Below the pieces are notes generated by a model. It was not told the DNA's origin, ran no database searches, and saw nothing but the letters and a program-made list of their open reading frames with translations. A program made the position numbers and the translations under genes. Positions 16,736 to 24,920 of a stretch of DNA of 64,000 bases are shown one piece after another. This stretch comes from a virus: positions 1-64,000 of the IMG/VR virus record IMGVR_UViG_3300042558_003926; one strand, written 5' to 3'. How positions within the stretch are numbered: the first letter of the stretch is position 1; each line of letters opens with the position of its first letter.

Positions 16736-17848
16736 ATGGAAAATGGACTATCCCCTGAGGAGATCTTAAGAATGAAAGAAATAGAAGGGGGAATTGAATA
16801 TGATGACCCGATAAGTAAAGAGCAATCTTCAGTAGTCACGATAGAAAAAGAGGCTGATCCTAAACCGGAGGAAGTCAATAAACATGATTCAAATAATACC
16901 GAGCCAAAAAAAGTACAATCACCCGATCAGAAATTAAACGTGGTAGATCTGAATCAAAGCTTAAGTAAGAATTCTTTTGGTAAGGCTCAGAGTGTTCCTG
17001 AATCACCATCCTTTGATAGTGGATGGAAGAATCTACCTGTTAATATACTACCTTCTAAAGGCATGTTCTATCCGGATAAAACAAGGATTGCAATAAGAGC
17101 TGCGGAGGTAAGAGAGATTAGACATTTTTCTACTATAGACGAGGATGATAATTTAGATATCGAGGAGAAACTTAGTTATATCTTAGATAGATGTTTTAGA
17201 ATGGAATTCCCGGGAGAGGGAGTAGTTTCATATAAGGATCTAAAACAGGAGGATAGATTCTTTGTTATTATGGCCATAAGGGATTTAACATTCGTAAGGG
17301 GTGAAAATTCTATTATACTTAAAACGAAGAAAAAATGTAAACAAACACCAGAATGTCCATTCAACGAAGGTTTGGAATTGAGAACCGGTGTTTTAAGTTC
17401 ATATGATATAAACCGAGATATCCTAAAATATTACAATCAGGAGACAAGGAGTTTTATCTTTACCGTTAAAAAAACGGGTAAAACTATAGAGATGACAGTT
17501 CCTAGTATAGGAGTTACCCAAGCCATTTCTGATTTTGTTCGAAATGAATACAAGGGGAACAACCCTGTAGACGAGGGATTTATTCAAATAGCTCCCTTCA
17601 TCTTTAATGAATGGAGAAATTTAACTCCAGACAAGATTAGAATAAAATTAAAGGAATCTGATTTCTGGACCAAAGAAGAATACAGCTTATATTTTGGTCT
17701 TTCAGAAAAAATTAAAATAGGAACCACGCTAGAGGCAAAACAGAAATGTCATATTTGCGGTGATGAGGAGGTCACCGCTGATATTACCTTTCCCGGCGGG
17801 ATCAGATCTCTTTTCCTTATTTCAGATATCTTTAGAGAACTTCTTTGA
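16736..17848 (+). CDS. 26: Baseplate hub assembly protein, gp26-like (PF12322 type), ending at a CUU-UGA stop
   Basis: This 370-aa protein has a disordered acidic N-terminus (about 90 residues), then LPSKGMFYPDKTRIAIRAAE and EVREIRHFST, resembling the T4 baseplate protein gp26 family, which is needed to assemble the central hub. Two Cys pairs, CKQTPEC near residue 205 and CHICG near residue 339, could bind zinc. The last codons are GAA CTT CTT TGA. The gp51-like frame lies at +1 and stays open across this stop, so a +1 slip on CUU-UGA would add about 58 residues. T4 gp26 is shorter (208 aa). Confidence 0.72.
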   Translation: MENGLSPEEILRMKEIEGGIEYDDPISKEQSSVVTIEKEADPKPEEVNKHDSNNTEPKKVQSPDQKLNVVDLNQSLSKNSFGKAQSVPESPSFDSGWKNLPVNILPSKGMFYPDKTRIAIRAAEVREIRHFSTIDEDDNLDIEEKLSYILDRCFRMEFPGEGVVSYKDLKQEDRFFVIMAIRDLTFVRGENSIILKTKKKCKQTPECPFNEGLELRTGVLSSYDINRDILKYYNQETRSFIFTVKKTGKTIEMTVPSIGVTQAISDFVRNEYKGNNPVDEGFIQIAPFIFNEWRNLTPDKIRIKLKESDFWTKEEYSLYFGLSEKIKIGTTLEAKQKCHICGDEEVTADITFPGGIRSLFLISDIFRELL

Positions 17849-18023
17849 TATTAAATTTAGACTTTGGTATGAGCATAAGCTAGATCCAAATTGGCTAGAA
17901 TCTATACCTTTCTATGAATATCAAATATGGATCGATAAACTGAACGATACCATAGAAAAAGAAAATGCTGAAGCTCAGGCTGAGGGAGGGGTTACCCAAT
18001 TATTTAGTTTTACATCTAAGTAA
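17760..18023 (+). CDS. 51: gp51-like hub assembly protein frame (+1 relative to gp26; possible frameshift product)
   Basis: The conserved-looking part begins after 17847: DIKFRLWYEHKLDPNWLESI, PFYEYQIWIDKLN, then an acidic tail. The only in-frame starts are GTG 17760 and ATG 17763, 89 nt inside the gp26-like gene, and the peptide they add looks like out-of-frame coding. No ATG, GTG or TTG lies nearer. A +1 slip at CTT TGA (17843-17848) would read REL-L-DIKFRLW and fuse gp26 and gp51, which are adjacent hub-assembly genes in T4. Independent initiation at 17760 remains the alternative. Confidence 0.65.
   Translation: MMRRSPLILPFPAGSDLFSLFQISLENFFDIKFRLWYEHKLDPNWLESIPFYEYQIWIDKLNDTIEKENAEAQAEGGVTQLFSFTSK
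17840..17851 (+). promoter_or_regulatory. Candidate programmed +1 frameshift site CTT-TGA
   Basis: In the gp26 frame the bases are ctt ctt tga tat; skipping one t after the second ctt continues as gat att aaa ttt. CUU-UGA is the slip site used in bacterial release factor 2 mRNA. No strong Shine-Dalgarno-like stimulator is visible just upstream (cttta gagaa). Confidence 0.5.
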
Positions 18024-18042
18024 GACTTAAATATATACAGAT

Positions 18043-19584
18043 ATGTCAGATCCTAAACTAACAGCTCAAATGTTAGATCTCAGTAGAAATATTGAGAAGC
18101 TAACAGGTGCAGTAAAAACTAATACCGAAAGCACAGATCAACTACAGAAAGCTAATTCCGATTCAGATAAGGGACTCAAGGATGTTGTTTCCAATTTGAA
18201 AGACCTAAATTTCAAAGAGATATCTAAAGAATTTAAGGACATATCCAAAAACATAAAGGATTTAGATTTTAAAAAAATAGGAGAAGATTTTAAGGGCGTA
18301 ACTAAATCTTTTGGAGATATCGGAAAAAGCATAGGCGATATAAAAAGTTTAAAAGATATACCCAAAAGCTTTGGTGATATATCTAAATCTCTAGGAGGGA
18401 TAAAGGATCTTGGTAAAGATTTTAAAGGTATAAAGGATCTGGGTAAAAACATTGGGGACGTAACCAAGGACCTCAAGGGAGTTGGTAAAATCAAGGATAT
18501 AGTATCGGGAGGCGTCGGGAAAAAAATACTAGGTGCTTTTGCTGACGGAGGTCCTGTTGATGAAACCGGCAGCTATCTTGTTGGTGAAAGGGGACCGGAG
18601 GTTGTTAAGTTAAACGAAGGTAGTAACGTTATACCTAATGAAAAGTTAGTTAGTGCAGACCAAAAACTTAGTGAAAAAAAGGGTCCTACAGAAAAGCAAA
18701 TATCTAGGTATAAAGATTATCTGCTTTGGGAGTATCCAGACCACTATGAGGAATTCCCTGAATTTCTAGAGAGTGATGTCAAGGATTGGATGGACAGTAT
18801 GAGATATCATTCTCCGGAGGTCATAGATAGTTTATTGGAGGGTAGGGGCGGAACATTTACTAAGGAGGATGTAGCTAAACTAACTTCTCCGACAAAAACA
18901 GAATTACCAGATACACTTACTGCAGAAGGTGAATTATCGAAAAAAGATAAGAGAAAAAAAGAGAAGGGAGAAGAGAGAATAGCTAAGGATAAAGCCAGAG
19001 CTGAAAAAAAAGAAGCTAACCTAGAAAAGAGTGCAGAAAGAAAGGAGAAGTTTAGCGGTCTAATAGGGAACATAAAAGAATCGGGTAAGAGTGCTTTAGA
19101 GGGTAAGAATATTTCTAAAGTTACAGGCTTAGGAGCTGGATTACTATCTAAAAATATAAAGACCGATAATCCTCTATTAAAAAAAGCAGCGGATATCGGT
19201 ATTAAAACATCTGCGGATAAATTAGGGAAATCTTTAGAAAATCCGGAACTGCTTTCCAATGTGCTCCCTCTTAAAAAAGCCCCGAATAAAAAGATGGAGA
19301 AGGAAGAAAAGAAATCGGAAATATCTGAATCCATCGAACCTAAAAAAGCAGAACAACCAAAAGCATCTACCACCGAAGCTTCTACAGTTAAGAGCGAAAC
19401 CGTAGCATCAGATAAATCGGAGTCAGCAGCAGGAAAAAGTTCAGAAAAATCCGAAACAAATCTATCAAAAGCCGATATAGATGATATGAAATCGGCATTA
19501 TTTAGAATGGTATCCCTATTGGAGGGAACATTAATGGTATCTACTATAGAATCACCATTCCGACCAAATTCAAAAAGAATCTAA
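18043..19584 (+). CDS. Tape-measure-like / tail hub protein with GERGPEVV motif
   Basis: This 513-aa protein has residues about 45-165 made of irregular short repeats (DI/DL-x-K, FGDIGKS, LGKDFKG) predicted helical. Residues about 165-205 read FADGGPVDETGSYLVGERGP then EVVKL and GSNVIPN, a motif typical of the C-terminal region of phage tape-measure proteins. The rest is highly charged, Lys/Glu/Ser-rich and probably disordered. Its place after gp26/gp51 fits the T4 hub operon, where gp29 is the tape measure. It is short for a tape measure, so a hub-associated role is possible. An aaatatatacag element lies only about 10 nt before the ATG. Confidence 0.55.
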   Translation: MSDPKLTAQMLDLSRNIEKLTGAVKTNTESTDQLQKANSDSDKGLKDVVSNLKDLNFKEISKEFKDISKNIKDLDFKKIGEDFKGVTKSFGDIGKSIGDIKSLKDIPKSFGDISKSLGGIKDLGKDFKGIKDLGKNIGDVTKDLKGVGKIKDIVSGGVGKKILGAFADGGPVDETGSYLVGERGPEVVKLNEGSNVIPNEKLVSADQKLSEKKGPTEKQISRYKDYLLWEYPDHYEEFPEFLESDVKDWMDSMRYHSPEVIDSLLEGRGGTFTKEDVAKLTSPTKTELPDTLTAEGELSKKDKRKKEKGEERIAKDKARAEKKEANLEKSAERKEKFSGLIGNIKESGKSALEGKNISKVTGLGAGLLSKNIKTDNPLLKKAADIGIKTSADKLGKSLENPELLSNVLPLKKAPNKKMEKEEKKSEISESIEPKKAEQPKASTTEASTVKSETVASDKSESAAGKSSEKSETNLSKADIDDMKSALFRMVSLLEGTLMVSTIESPFRPNSKRI

Positions 19585-19589
19585 TAAAA

Positions 19590-19621
19590 TTTTTTTTTCT
19601 CCAGACGTATAGTTACATTTG
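19590..19621 (+). promoter_or_regulatory. Metabolic-class promoter: T-tract/CTCC and TACATTTG
   Basis: A run of nine T followed by ctcc (19590-19602) and TACATTTG (19614-19621), a perfect TAnnTTTG Bacteroidota -7 element, precede the dCMP deaminase. The same pair of elements lies before the DNA ligase, exonuclease and nucleotide kinase genes. Confidence 0.7.
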
Positions 19622-19634
19622 GCAGCTATACTGA

Positions 19635-19639
19635 AGGAG
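19635..19639 (+). promoter_or_regulatory. Shine-Dalgarno AGGAG, unusual for this genome
   Basis: gaaggaga lies 7 nt before the ATG at 19647. Nearly all other starts here have only A/T-rich leaders, so this site stands out. It supports the long N-terminal form of the deaminase. Confidence 0.6.
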
Positions 19640-19646
19640 AATTTAT

Positions 19647-20213
19647 ATGCGCAAGGAAAAAGCTATTAAGGAGTTTAAGTTTAAAGATCTGTCATTTCTA
19701 GAGGATCGGTTTTTTAATAATTCTAATTGGAGGATTGTAAAATTTACAGATTCTAACGATTTATTTCACTATAGGGTATTTACTTCTGATGATTCTGACC
19801 TTATAATTGATCATAGGAGCGATAAGATATACTTAGAAATGGCGCAAACTTGGGCAAAAAATTCTTACTGCGAAAGAAAAAAAGTAGGTTGCTTGATAGT
19901 AAACAATAGAGCGGTGATTTCGGATGGATATAACGGATCACCTACTGGATTTCCTAATAGGTGTGAAATTAATGATGTAACATTACCTTACGTACTTCAC
20001 GCAGAGGCTAATGCCATAACAAAATTAGCTAGAGGAACTCAAAGTTCAGATGGGTCGGTTTTGTATGTTACTTTATCTCCTTGTTACGAATGTTCAAAAC
20101 TTATTATACAATCTGGTATAAAAAGAGTAGTTTTTAATCAGATTTACAGAAAAACTGAATCGATATCCTTTCTTGCTGAAGCTGGGATAGAGATAATAAA
20201 AATAAATATTTAA
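19647..20213 (+). CDS. cd: dCMP deaminase
   Basis: The zinc-dependent deaminase core runs from about residue 65: YCERKKVGCLIV, DGYNGSPTGFPNRCE, LHAEANAI (zinc His and catalytic Glu) and SPCYECSKLI (zinc Cys pair). It converts dCMP to dUMP for dTTP synthesis. Its first about 60 residues are an extra N-terminal region not usual in the family; a good Shine-Dalgarno before 19647 supports that start. It heads a cassette with a sigma factor and a nuclease under the metabolic-class promoter. Confidence 0.9.
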   Translation: MRKEKAIKEFKFKDLSFLEDRFFNNSNWRIVKFTDSNDLFHYRVFTSDDSDLIIDHRSDKIYLEMAQTWAKNSYCERKKVGCLIVNNRAVISDGYNGSPTGFPNRCEINDVTLPYVLHAEANAITKLARGTQSSDGSVLYVTLSPCYECSKLIIQSGIKRVVFNQIYRKTESISFLAEAGIEIIKINI

Positions 20214-20220
20214 TTACTGC

Positions 20221-20829
20221 ATGGAGAAAAATATACAGAAACTAGCCGAGGATTTTATGGAGACAAGATCAGATAGAGAATTTCAACCGTTATTTGACAG
20301 ACTTAGACCCGGCGTATTAAATCACTGTTTCCTTATTGTGAAGGAGAACGAATTAGCACAAGATGCTTTTATAAACACAATGGCTAAGATCTGGTTGAAG
20401 ATAGATCAATACGATAAGGAAAGAGGTAATTTTTCAACCTGGTGTTATAACATAGCAAGGAATGAATCTTTACTTTTATTGAAATCAAGAAAAAGATATT
20501 TTTCTCATAATGAATCAGAGCTAGATTTTCTGTCCTCCAAAAATTCAATCGGTGATCTGGGCGGAGTGTATCTTATGGAAGAGGATCCATGTAATTTTAT
20601 ATTTGGCGAGGAAAATAGTGTCGACGAGATATATGAGTCGGTACTCGATGAGATTAGAGATCTACCCGACCTTTATCGGGATATTATGATAGATAGGGAG
20701 ATCAATAATATGAAATATAAGGATATCGCTGAAAAGTACGGGATCAAGAAAAGATCCATAGCAACCCGTATTAGGAGGGCCAGAGGTAAAATCCGTAAAA
20801 AGATGGGCGGGAACAATAAACCCCATTAG
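20221..20829 (+). CDS. ECF-like RNA polymerase sigma factor
   Basis: This 202-aa protein has sigma region 2 at about residues 8-92 (DAFINTMAKIWLKIDQYD, then GNFSTWCYNIARNESLLLL) and region 4 at about 142-195 (LPDLYRDIMIDREINNMKYK, DIAEKYGIKKRSIATRIRRA, RGKIRKKM). A short acidic linker replaces region 3, as in ECF sigma factors. It should redirect host RNA polymerase to a phage promoter class. Its target could be the TATATA box or the T-tract/TAnnTTTG class; the gp55-like protein at 27693 is the better late candidate. It lies 7 nt after the deaminase. Confidence 0.85.
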   Translation: MEKNIQKLAEDFMETRSDREFQPLFDRLRPGVLNHCFLIVKENELAQDAFINTMAKIWLKIDQYDKERGNFSTWCYNIARNESLLLLKSRKRYFSHNESELDFLSSKNSIGDLGGVYLMEEDPCNFIFGEENSVDEIYESVLDEIRDLPDLYRDIMIDREINNMKYKDIAEKYGIKKRSIATRIRRARGKIRKKMGGNNKPH

Positions 20830-20849
20830 CATATAATATAGAAAGAAGT

Positions 20850-21284
20850 ATGTTTAGGATTTTTAAAGTTATAAAGGAAATACGGCTCTACAGAGAGTAC
20901 ACCAGGATCGTAAAAAAAGAGGAGAAGGATTCTCAAATGTGGAAGAGAAGAAACTTAAGAAGAGACTATTTAAATAGGATTTATACCGTTATCAATCTCC
21001 CCTTACAGGTTCTTGCTTCTGTGGATTTACCTAGGGAATCCAGGCCTTCCTTTGTAGTACAAGAAATAAAACCAATAAACGAATATCTTAAATCCCTTAA
21101 TCTGGAAGAAATTATAACAATGTGGGTAGAGCCAGTTAAGGGGACAGACGAAGAATCATATCTGGTCGTTTATCAATTTCTTTTTAGATATATTACCTGG
21201 CTTTGGATTTTAAGGTTTATTTTGGAGATAGTCCTCATCTCCCTGGCTATTTATTATAGAGGTTTTTTATTTTCTTTCTTCTAA
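20850..21284 (+). CDS. Hypothetical membrane protein
   Basis: This 144-aa protein is basic and soluble at the N-terminus (EYTRIVKKEEK, KRRNLRRDYLNRIY). The last about 35 residues form hydrophobic segments (FRYITWLWILRFILEIVLIS, LAIYYRGFLFSFF), a C-terminal membrane anchor with one or two helices. No family is recognised. It is co-transcribed with the sigma factor upstream and the nuclease downstream. Confidence 0.65.
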   Translation: MFRIFKVIKEIRLYREYTRIVKKEEKDSQMWKRRNLRRDYLNRIYTVINLPLQVLASVDLPRESRPSFVVQEIKPINEYLKSLNLEEIITMWVEPVKGTDEESYLVVYQFLFRYITWLWILRFILEIVLISLAIYYRGFLFSFF

Positions 21285-21295
21285 TCTAGTTTATA

Positions 21296-22099
21296 ATGTC
21301 TGAAGAGTTAATATTATTAAAGAAGAGGGAAATAGAGGAGAAGTTGAGAATCTATGAGGATTCTAACTTTACGTTTCATGAGGAGTCGCATGTTTATAGA
21401 TATTCAGGAGTAAAGTATGATTCAGTTACTACTTTTCTTAAGATATTCAAAGTTCCTTTTGATCGAGAATATTGGTCGAAAAGAAAAGCTGAGGAAAGGG
21501 GAGTGGATGTTTCCGTTATATTAAACGAATGGGAAACTAAGGGGGATGTGTCAAGAAACTTAGGGACTTTAGTCCATAAGTTCATAGAGGACTTTTGGTC
21601 GGGTGAAAATCCGGAAATTCCTGATGATGTGGATGTTAAGGATAGAGTCTTAAAATTTATGGAGGTCTATAATAAAAGACTACATAAGCTAACCCCATTA
21701 AAATCAGAGCTAAAGATATTTTCTAAAAAATGGAGGCTTGCTGGAACAATCGACCAGCCATTACTTTTATTCGATCCATCAACAGAAAGAGTACATTTAA
21801 TAATAGGAGACTGGAAAACCAACGGTGAATTTAAGGATGATAAACACCCTAAGGGGAGATTTAAAAAATTACTCAGACCTTTCAATAATCTATATGAGAA
21901 TGACCATAATGAATATTCAATTCAGATAAGTCTATATCGTCTTATATTAGAGGAGATTGGTATTGAGACCGAGAGCGGGTTCCTTCTTCATTTAGGTCCA
22001 GAGGATCCTAAGATTTACCCAGCTAAGGATCTCAGGGAACCACTAAGAGCATACCTTAATCAAAATAGAACAGAGTTTGATATTTTTAAAATAGATTAG
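21296..22099 (+). CDS. PD-(D/E)XK nuclease (RecB/Cas4-like)
   Basis: This 267-aa protein has the motif order of RecB-type nucleases: GTLVHKFIEDFW (His93), SELKIF (Glu138), AGTIDQP (Asp153), IIGDWKT (Asp172, Lys174) and YSIQISLYRLIL (Gln210, Tyr214). The family binds two metals and cuts single-stranded DNA ends. Here it may act in recombination-dependent replication, DNA end processing or host DNA breakdown. It ends the deaminase-sigma cassette. Confidence 0.8.
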   Translation: MSEELILLKKREIEEKLRIYEDSNFTFHEESHVYRYSGVKYDSVTTFLKIFKVPFDREYWSKRKAEERGVDVSVILNEWETKGDVSRNLGTLVHKFIEDFWSGENPEIPDDVDVKDRVLKFMEVYNKRLHKLTPLKSELKIFSKKWRLAGTIDQPLLLFDPSTERVHLIIGDWKTNGEFKDDKHPKGRFKKLLRPFNNLYENDHNEYSIQISLYRLILEEIGIETESGFLLHLGPEDPKIYPAKDLREPLRAYLNQNRTEFDIFKID

Positions 22100-22143
22100 A
22101 AACAAAAACGTAAAGAATAACTAAAAAATAAAAAATAAACAAA

Positions 22144-22683
22144 ATGACAAAGAAAAAAGCACAAGAAATGAACACGGAGCAAATTGAAATGCCAGGTGGA
22201 TCTTCAATGGTTGATTTTGAAAACACTCAGTCTGGATCTTTCGAAAATAGTGTAATTGTTGATTCTGAATTGGTTGAATCTATAGAGAAGCAAATACACG
22301 ACAAAAAGGAAGAACTTAAGAGTAAGGTATATGCAGTAACTTGCTCTGAGTCTGTATTTACCGAATACGAGACCTTCATGAGAGAGAAAGCAGAATGGAA
22401 TTCTACTGAAGCTCTAGGTGTAATTGAAATCAATAAACAAATTGCTAGAATCAAGAAAGAAGGCATCAAAGATGGCGTGATCTATCTTGGTGCACTTCCT
22501 TTAGAGGCAAGCCATTACTTCCTTAGCAAATCAAAAGGAACTGGACTTAATAGTGCGGAGAGTTTTATCAAAATGTACAAAGTTTTCGATCAGGCATTAA
22601 ATGATGCTAAAGCGGATGCTTCGAGTATCAAAGAGCTAGAAAAACAATTGGCTGCTGCTATGCAGGGTATAACCTTAGGTTAA
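22144..22683 (+). CDS. Hypothetical protein, probably abundant
   Basis: This 179-aa protein starts behind an A-rich leader (22100-22143). Residues 1-35 are flexible; the rest is mostly helical with EKQIHDKKEELKSKV and ELEKQLAAAMQGITLG. There is no recognised domain. It has its own strong terminator at 22696-22724, which with the A-rich leader suggests a discrete, well-expressed unit. A DNA-binding or scaffold-like role cannot be judged from sequence. Confidence 0.7.
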   Translation: MTKKKAQEMNTEQIEMPGGSSMVDFENTQSGSFENSVIVDSELVESIEKQIHDKKEELKSKVYAVTCSESVFTEYETFMREKAEWNSTEALGVIEINKQIARIKKEGIKDGVIYLGALPLEASHYFLSKSKGTGLNSAESFIKMYKVFDQALNDAKADASSIKELEKQLAAAMQGITLG

Positions 22684-22695
22684 TCTAAAAAATAT

Positions 22696-22724
22696 AAAAA
22701 GCTAGCTACATGCTAGCTTTTTTT
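22696..22724 (+). terminator. Rho-independent terminator
   Basis: Stem aaaaagctagc / gctagcttttt with loop tacat and a T-run, 13 nt after the stop of the preceding gene and 22 nt before a late box. Confidence 0.92.
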
Positions 22725-22745
22725 GTACGCCATAGTTTTTGAATT

Positions 22746-22756
22746 GGATATATAGA
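22746..22756 (+). promoter_or_regulatory. Late promoter box GGATATATAGA
   Basis: TATATA at 22749-22754 is 22 nt before the ATG at 22776 and directly follows a terminator. Confidence 0.75.
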
Positions 22757-22775
22757 TAGTAAAAATTATTTAATT

Positions 22776-23072
22776 ATGAAAATAGTAGAAAAAATTAAAG
22801 CTAATTATTGGGCGATCCTGCTTTTATTAATGCTCGTTATTCTTCTTAGACAGTGTGGTATTAGAAGAGATATAGACCGGATTGAAAAAAATGTAAAGAC
22901 AGTAACGGGGAAAACCGATTCTATTCAGAACACGATGGTTACAAGGGAGCAGGTTAAATACGAGATGAATGAATCAATGTTTAATTTCCTTATTTACGAG
23001 GATGATTTTGATAAAGGAAGAGCATCTCTATCAGATATAAAAAATAAAATCAATACCGATGAAGCGAAGTAA
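22776..23072 (+). CDS. Small single-pass membrane protein with periplasmic or cytoplasmic coiled coil
   Basis: This 98-aa protein has a transmembrane helix at about residues 12-25 (YWAILLLLMLVILL) followed by a charged helical region (RRDIDRIEKNVKTV). It overlaps the next membrane-protein gene by 14 nt, so the two are probably made together. Late expression of two membrane proteins would suit a lysis, entry or exclusion role, but no holin, spanin or Imm motif is certain. Confidence 0.7.
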   Translation: MKIVEKIKANYWAILLLLMLVILLRQCGIRRDIDRIEKNVKTVTGKTDSIQNTMVTREQVKYEMNESMFNFLIYEDDFDKGRASLSDIKNKINTDEAK

Positions 23073-23697
23073 TCTAGTTCGTGGATTTATCATAACGACA
23101 TTCGTTAGCTTATATCTGGTTGTTTCCATAATTTCTACGATACACGTTATTGATTTCTTTAAGCTTTCTAACCCTGATTGGTTGGCAATATCTCTAGCTA
23201 TTGCTTTTGAGATAGGAGCGGCTGCTTCGTTAGCTAGTCTTATAGCTTTGGATAAGATGAATAAAACGATGGTTTGGTTTCTTTTCGTCCTTCTAACTGC
23301 TATGCAGGCAATGGGGAATACTTATTACGCATATACGCATCTCGATAACTTTAATTCATGGATTGAACTTTTTGGACTAGTTGATGAAGAGCTGATCTAT
23401 CAGAAAAGAATATTGTCGATAATAAGTGGTGCAATTCTTCCTCTAGTAGCTCTTGGGTTTATTAAGTCTCTAGTTGATTATATTAAGCCAGATGAATCCG
23501 CCGGAATAGTTCAAGAAGAGGAGATAAATATAGATAATATAAGCGGAGATGAAAGTGAAAATACTGCAGAAGAGCAAGAGGTGAAGACAAGCGAGGTGAT
23601 TAAAGAAGAGATTTTGAACAATCAAGAACCTCAGCCTGATCCCGTTCAAAAAAGCAGAAATAACTTCATATACGAGGATCCGACCAGATTAAAATAA
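23059..23697 (+). CDS. Polytopic membrane protein (about four transmembrane helices)
   Basis: This 212-aa protein has hydrophobic segments at about residues 10-30, 42-65, 70-88 and 118-138, then an acidic, disordered cytoplasmic-like tail (EEEINIDNISGDESENTAEE) ending RNNFIYEDPTRLK. There is no recognised family. It overlaps the preceding single-pass protein and is followed after 9 nt by virion genes. Possible roles are late membrane remodelling, lysis timing or ejection; none is proven. Confidence 0.7.
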   Translation: MKRSNLVRGFIITTFVSLYLVVSIISTIHVIDFFKLSNPDWLAISLAIAFEIGAAASLASLIALDKMNKTMVWFLFVLLTAMQAMGNTYYAYTHLDNFNSWIELFGLVDEELIYQKRILSIISGAILPLVALGFIKSLVDYIKPDESAGIVQEEEINIDNISGDESENTAEEQEVKTSEVIKEEILNNQEPQPDPVQKSRNNFIYEDPTRLK

Positions 23698-23706
23698 TAA
23701 AGAAAC

Positions 23707-24375
23707 TTGGCAGATAACCAGAATAATAATTTTTATGGTGGAAGTGCTTCCGATATAGGATCTGAACTTTTTGCAGGAGGTAGCGCAGCATATCCGATGG
23801 ATCCTTTAGGTGGATCTACCGGTGGGTTTGTTACCCGATATACTAACATAGCTGAAATAACTCGGGATCTTGAGAGAGTTGAGGCAACTTTTAAAAGATT
23901 TAATGATCCGACAGAAATAAAATTCATAAAGGAGTCATTCCGTGTAACACAGCAGTCACAGACACTAAATTACGTAGATTTAGTAGATTTTTTCCATCCT
24001 CTCCAGGATTTCTCTGAATTTCAGAAAGTCTCAATGGTTATCGGTCCTAGATCATCAGCAAATCTAGATCCCGGATCTTTCTACGGAACTACGGGTGAGG
24101 TTTCCATGTTAATAGCAAGAGCATATTATCTTCCAGAAACACCGGAAGATCAGAAGGTTCTTTTCTGGGATTATAAGGCAAACGAGAGAAATATAATGGG
24201 AGAATTTATGGTCTTAACAGGAGCGGTTAAGAACGGGTCTCAATGGAGAGGATGGGACGTGGATCCTTTCTCTACTTACGGACACACAGGTAATGCTAAT
24301 AGCTCTGATGGTGGATTTATATTCACCAACCCCACTGACTACAACGTCAAGTTAACAGTAATAGCAGCAAACTAA
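23707..24375 (+). CDS. Virion protein, paralogue A of a tandem pair
   Basis: This 222-aa protein starts with TTG at 23707 (aacttggcagat), giving MADNQ like the MAG/MAT starts of neighbouring genes. Its C-terminal half (ARAYYLPETP, FWDYKANERNIMGEFMVLTG, DGGFIFTNPTDYNVKLTV) is homologous to the next gene. The Gly/Ser-rich N-terminus (YGGSASDIGSELFAGGS) is specific to this copy. It is probably a small head or tail decoration protein made late; the function is not recognised. Confidence 0.65.
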   Translation: MADNQNNNFYGGSASDIGSELFAGGSAAYPMDPLGGSTGGFVTRYTNIAEITRDLERVEATFKRFNDPTEIKFIKESFRVTQQSQTLNYVDLVDFFHPLQDFSEFQKVSMVIGPRSSANLDPGSFYGTTGEVSMLIARAYYLPETPEDQKVLFWDYKANERNIMGEFMVLTGAVKNGSQWRGWDVDPFSTYGHTGNANSSDGGFIFTNPTDYNVKLTVIAAN

Positions 24376-24376
24376 G

Positions 24377-24862
24377 ATGGCAACACAACCAATAACATGC
24401 CCATATGATGTACTGGAAGGATTTAGATTCAACCGAGGAAATCTCGTACTTGATACAGGTAGAACTAATAACCCACAGCAATACCTAAGTATGTCTGATC
24501 TTTCCTGGGAGATCCAGAATTTTGCTAGGAACAGAGCAATGCTAAATGAATCTTCTTGCTATCTTTTAAGTCAGCCCGATGTAGCTGATGAATATGGATT
24601 TGTTTCCTTTATTGCTATAAAAGCAATATTTCCTAGTAATATAGTAGAGTCAAAAAAATACTTAACTTGGACATACCAGGGAAAAACATATTACATGGGT
24701 GAGCTTATGATTTTAAGCGGTAAAAGAATATCCACTGTTGATGCTGGTCACGAGGGATGGAATCTAAGTAAGCCAGGAACAACTCAGCAGGATGGGGGAA
24801 TTACTTTCTGCAATCCACACACTGATATAAAAATAAGGTTAGAGATGCTAATCGGACAGTAA
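24377..24862 (+). CDS. Virion protein, paralogue B of a tandem pair
   Basis: This 161-aa protein shares with the preceding gene the C-terminal pattern FPSNIVESKKYLTWTYQGK, YYMGELMILSGK, EGWNLS, DGGITFCNPHTDIKIRLEML. It starts 1 nt after the previous stop. The shared domain suggests duplication and divergence of one structural subunit. A weak aaccc/gggtt hairpin and a taaatatatac element follow at 24862-24886, before the next late box. Confidence 0.65.
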   Translation: MATQPITCPYDVLEGFRFNRGNLVLDTGRTNNPQQYLSMSDLSWEIQNFARNRAMLNESSCYLLSQPDVADEYGFVSFIAIKAIFPSNIVESKKYLTWTYQGKTYYMGELMILSGKRISTVDAGHEGWNLSKPGTTQQDGGITFCNPHTDIKIRLEMLIGQ

Positions 24863-24910
24863 AACCCGCATTGGGTTAAATATATACTGTAAAAGTTTTG
24901 TATTCTGTTT

Positions 24911-24920
24911 GGATATATAA
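24911..24920 (+). promoter_or_regulatory. Late promoter box GGATATATAA
   Basis: TATATA at 24914-24919 is 22 nt before the ATG at 24941. A second similar element, taaatatatac, lies upstream at 24876-24886. Confidence 0.7.

Noticed and set aside
18138-18494. Minus-strand open frame of 118 aa
   Set aside because: Antisense shadow of the repetitive Lys/Asp-rich tape-measure-like gene; no start context and no family likeness.
18807-19373. Minus-strand open frame of 188 aa
   Set aside because: Antisense shadow of the low-complexity tail of the same gene; Ser/Phe/Leu-rich composition reflects the opposite strand only.
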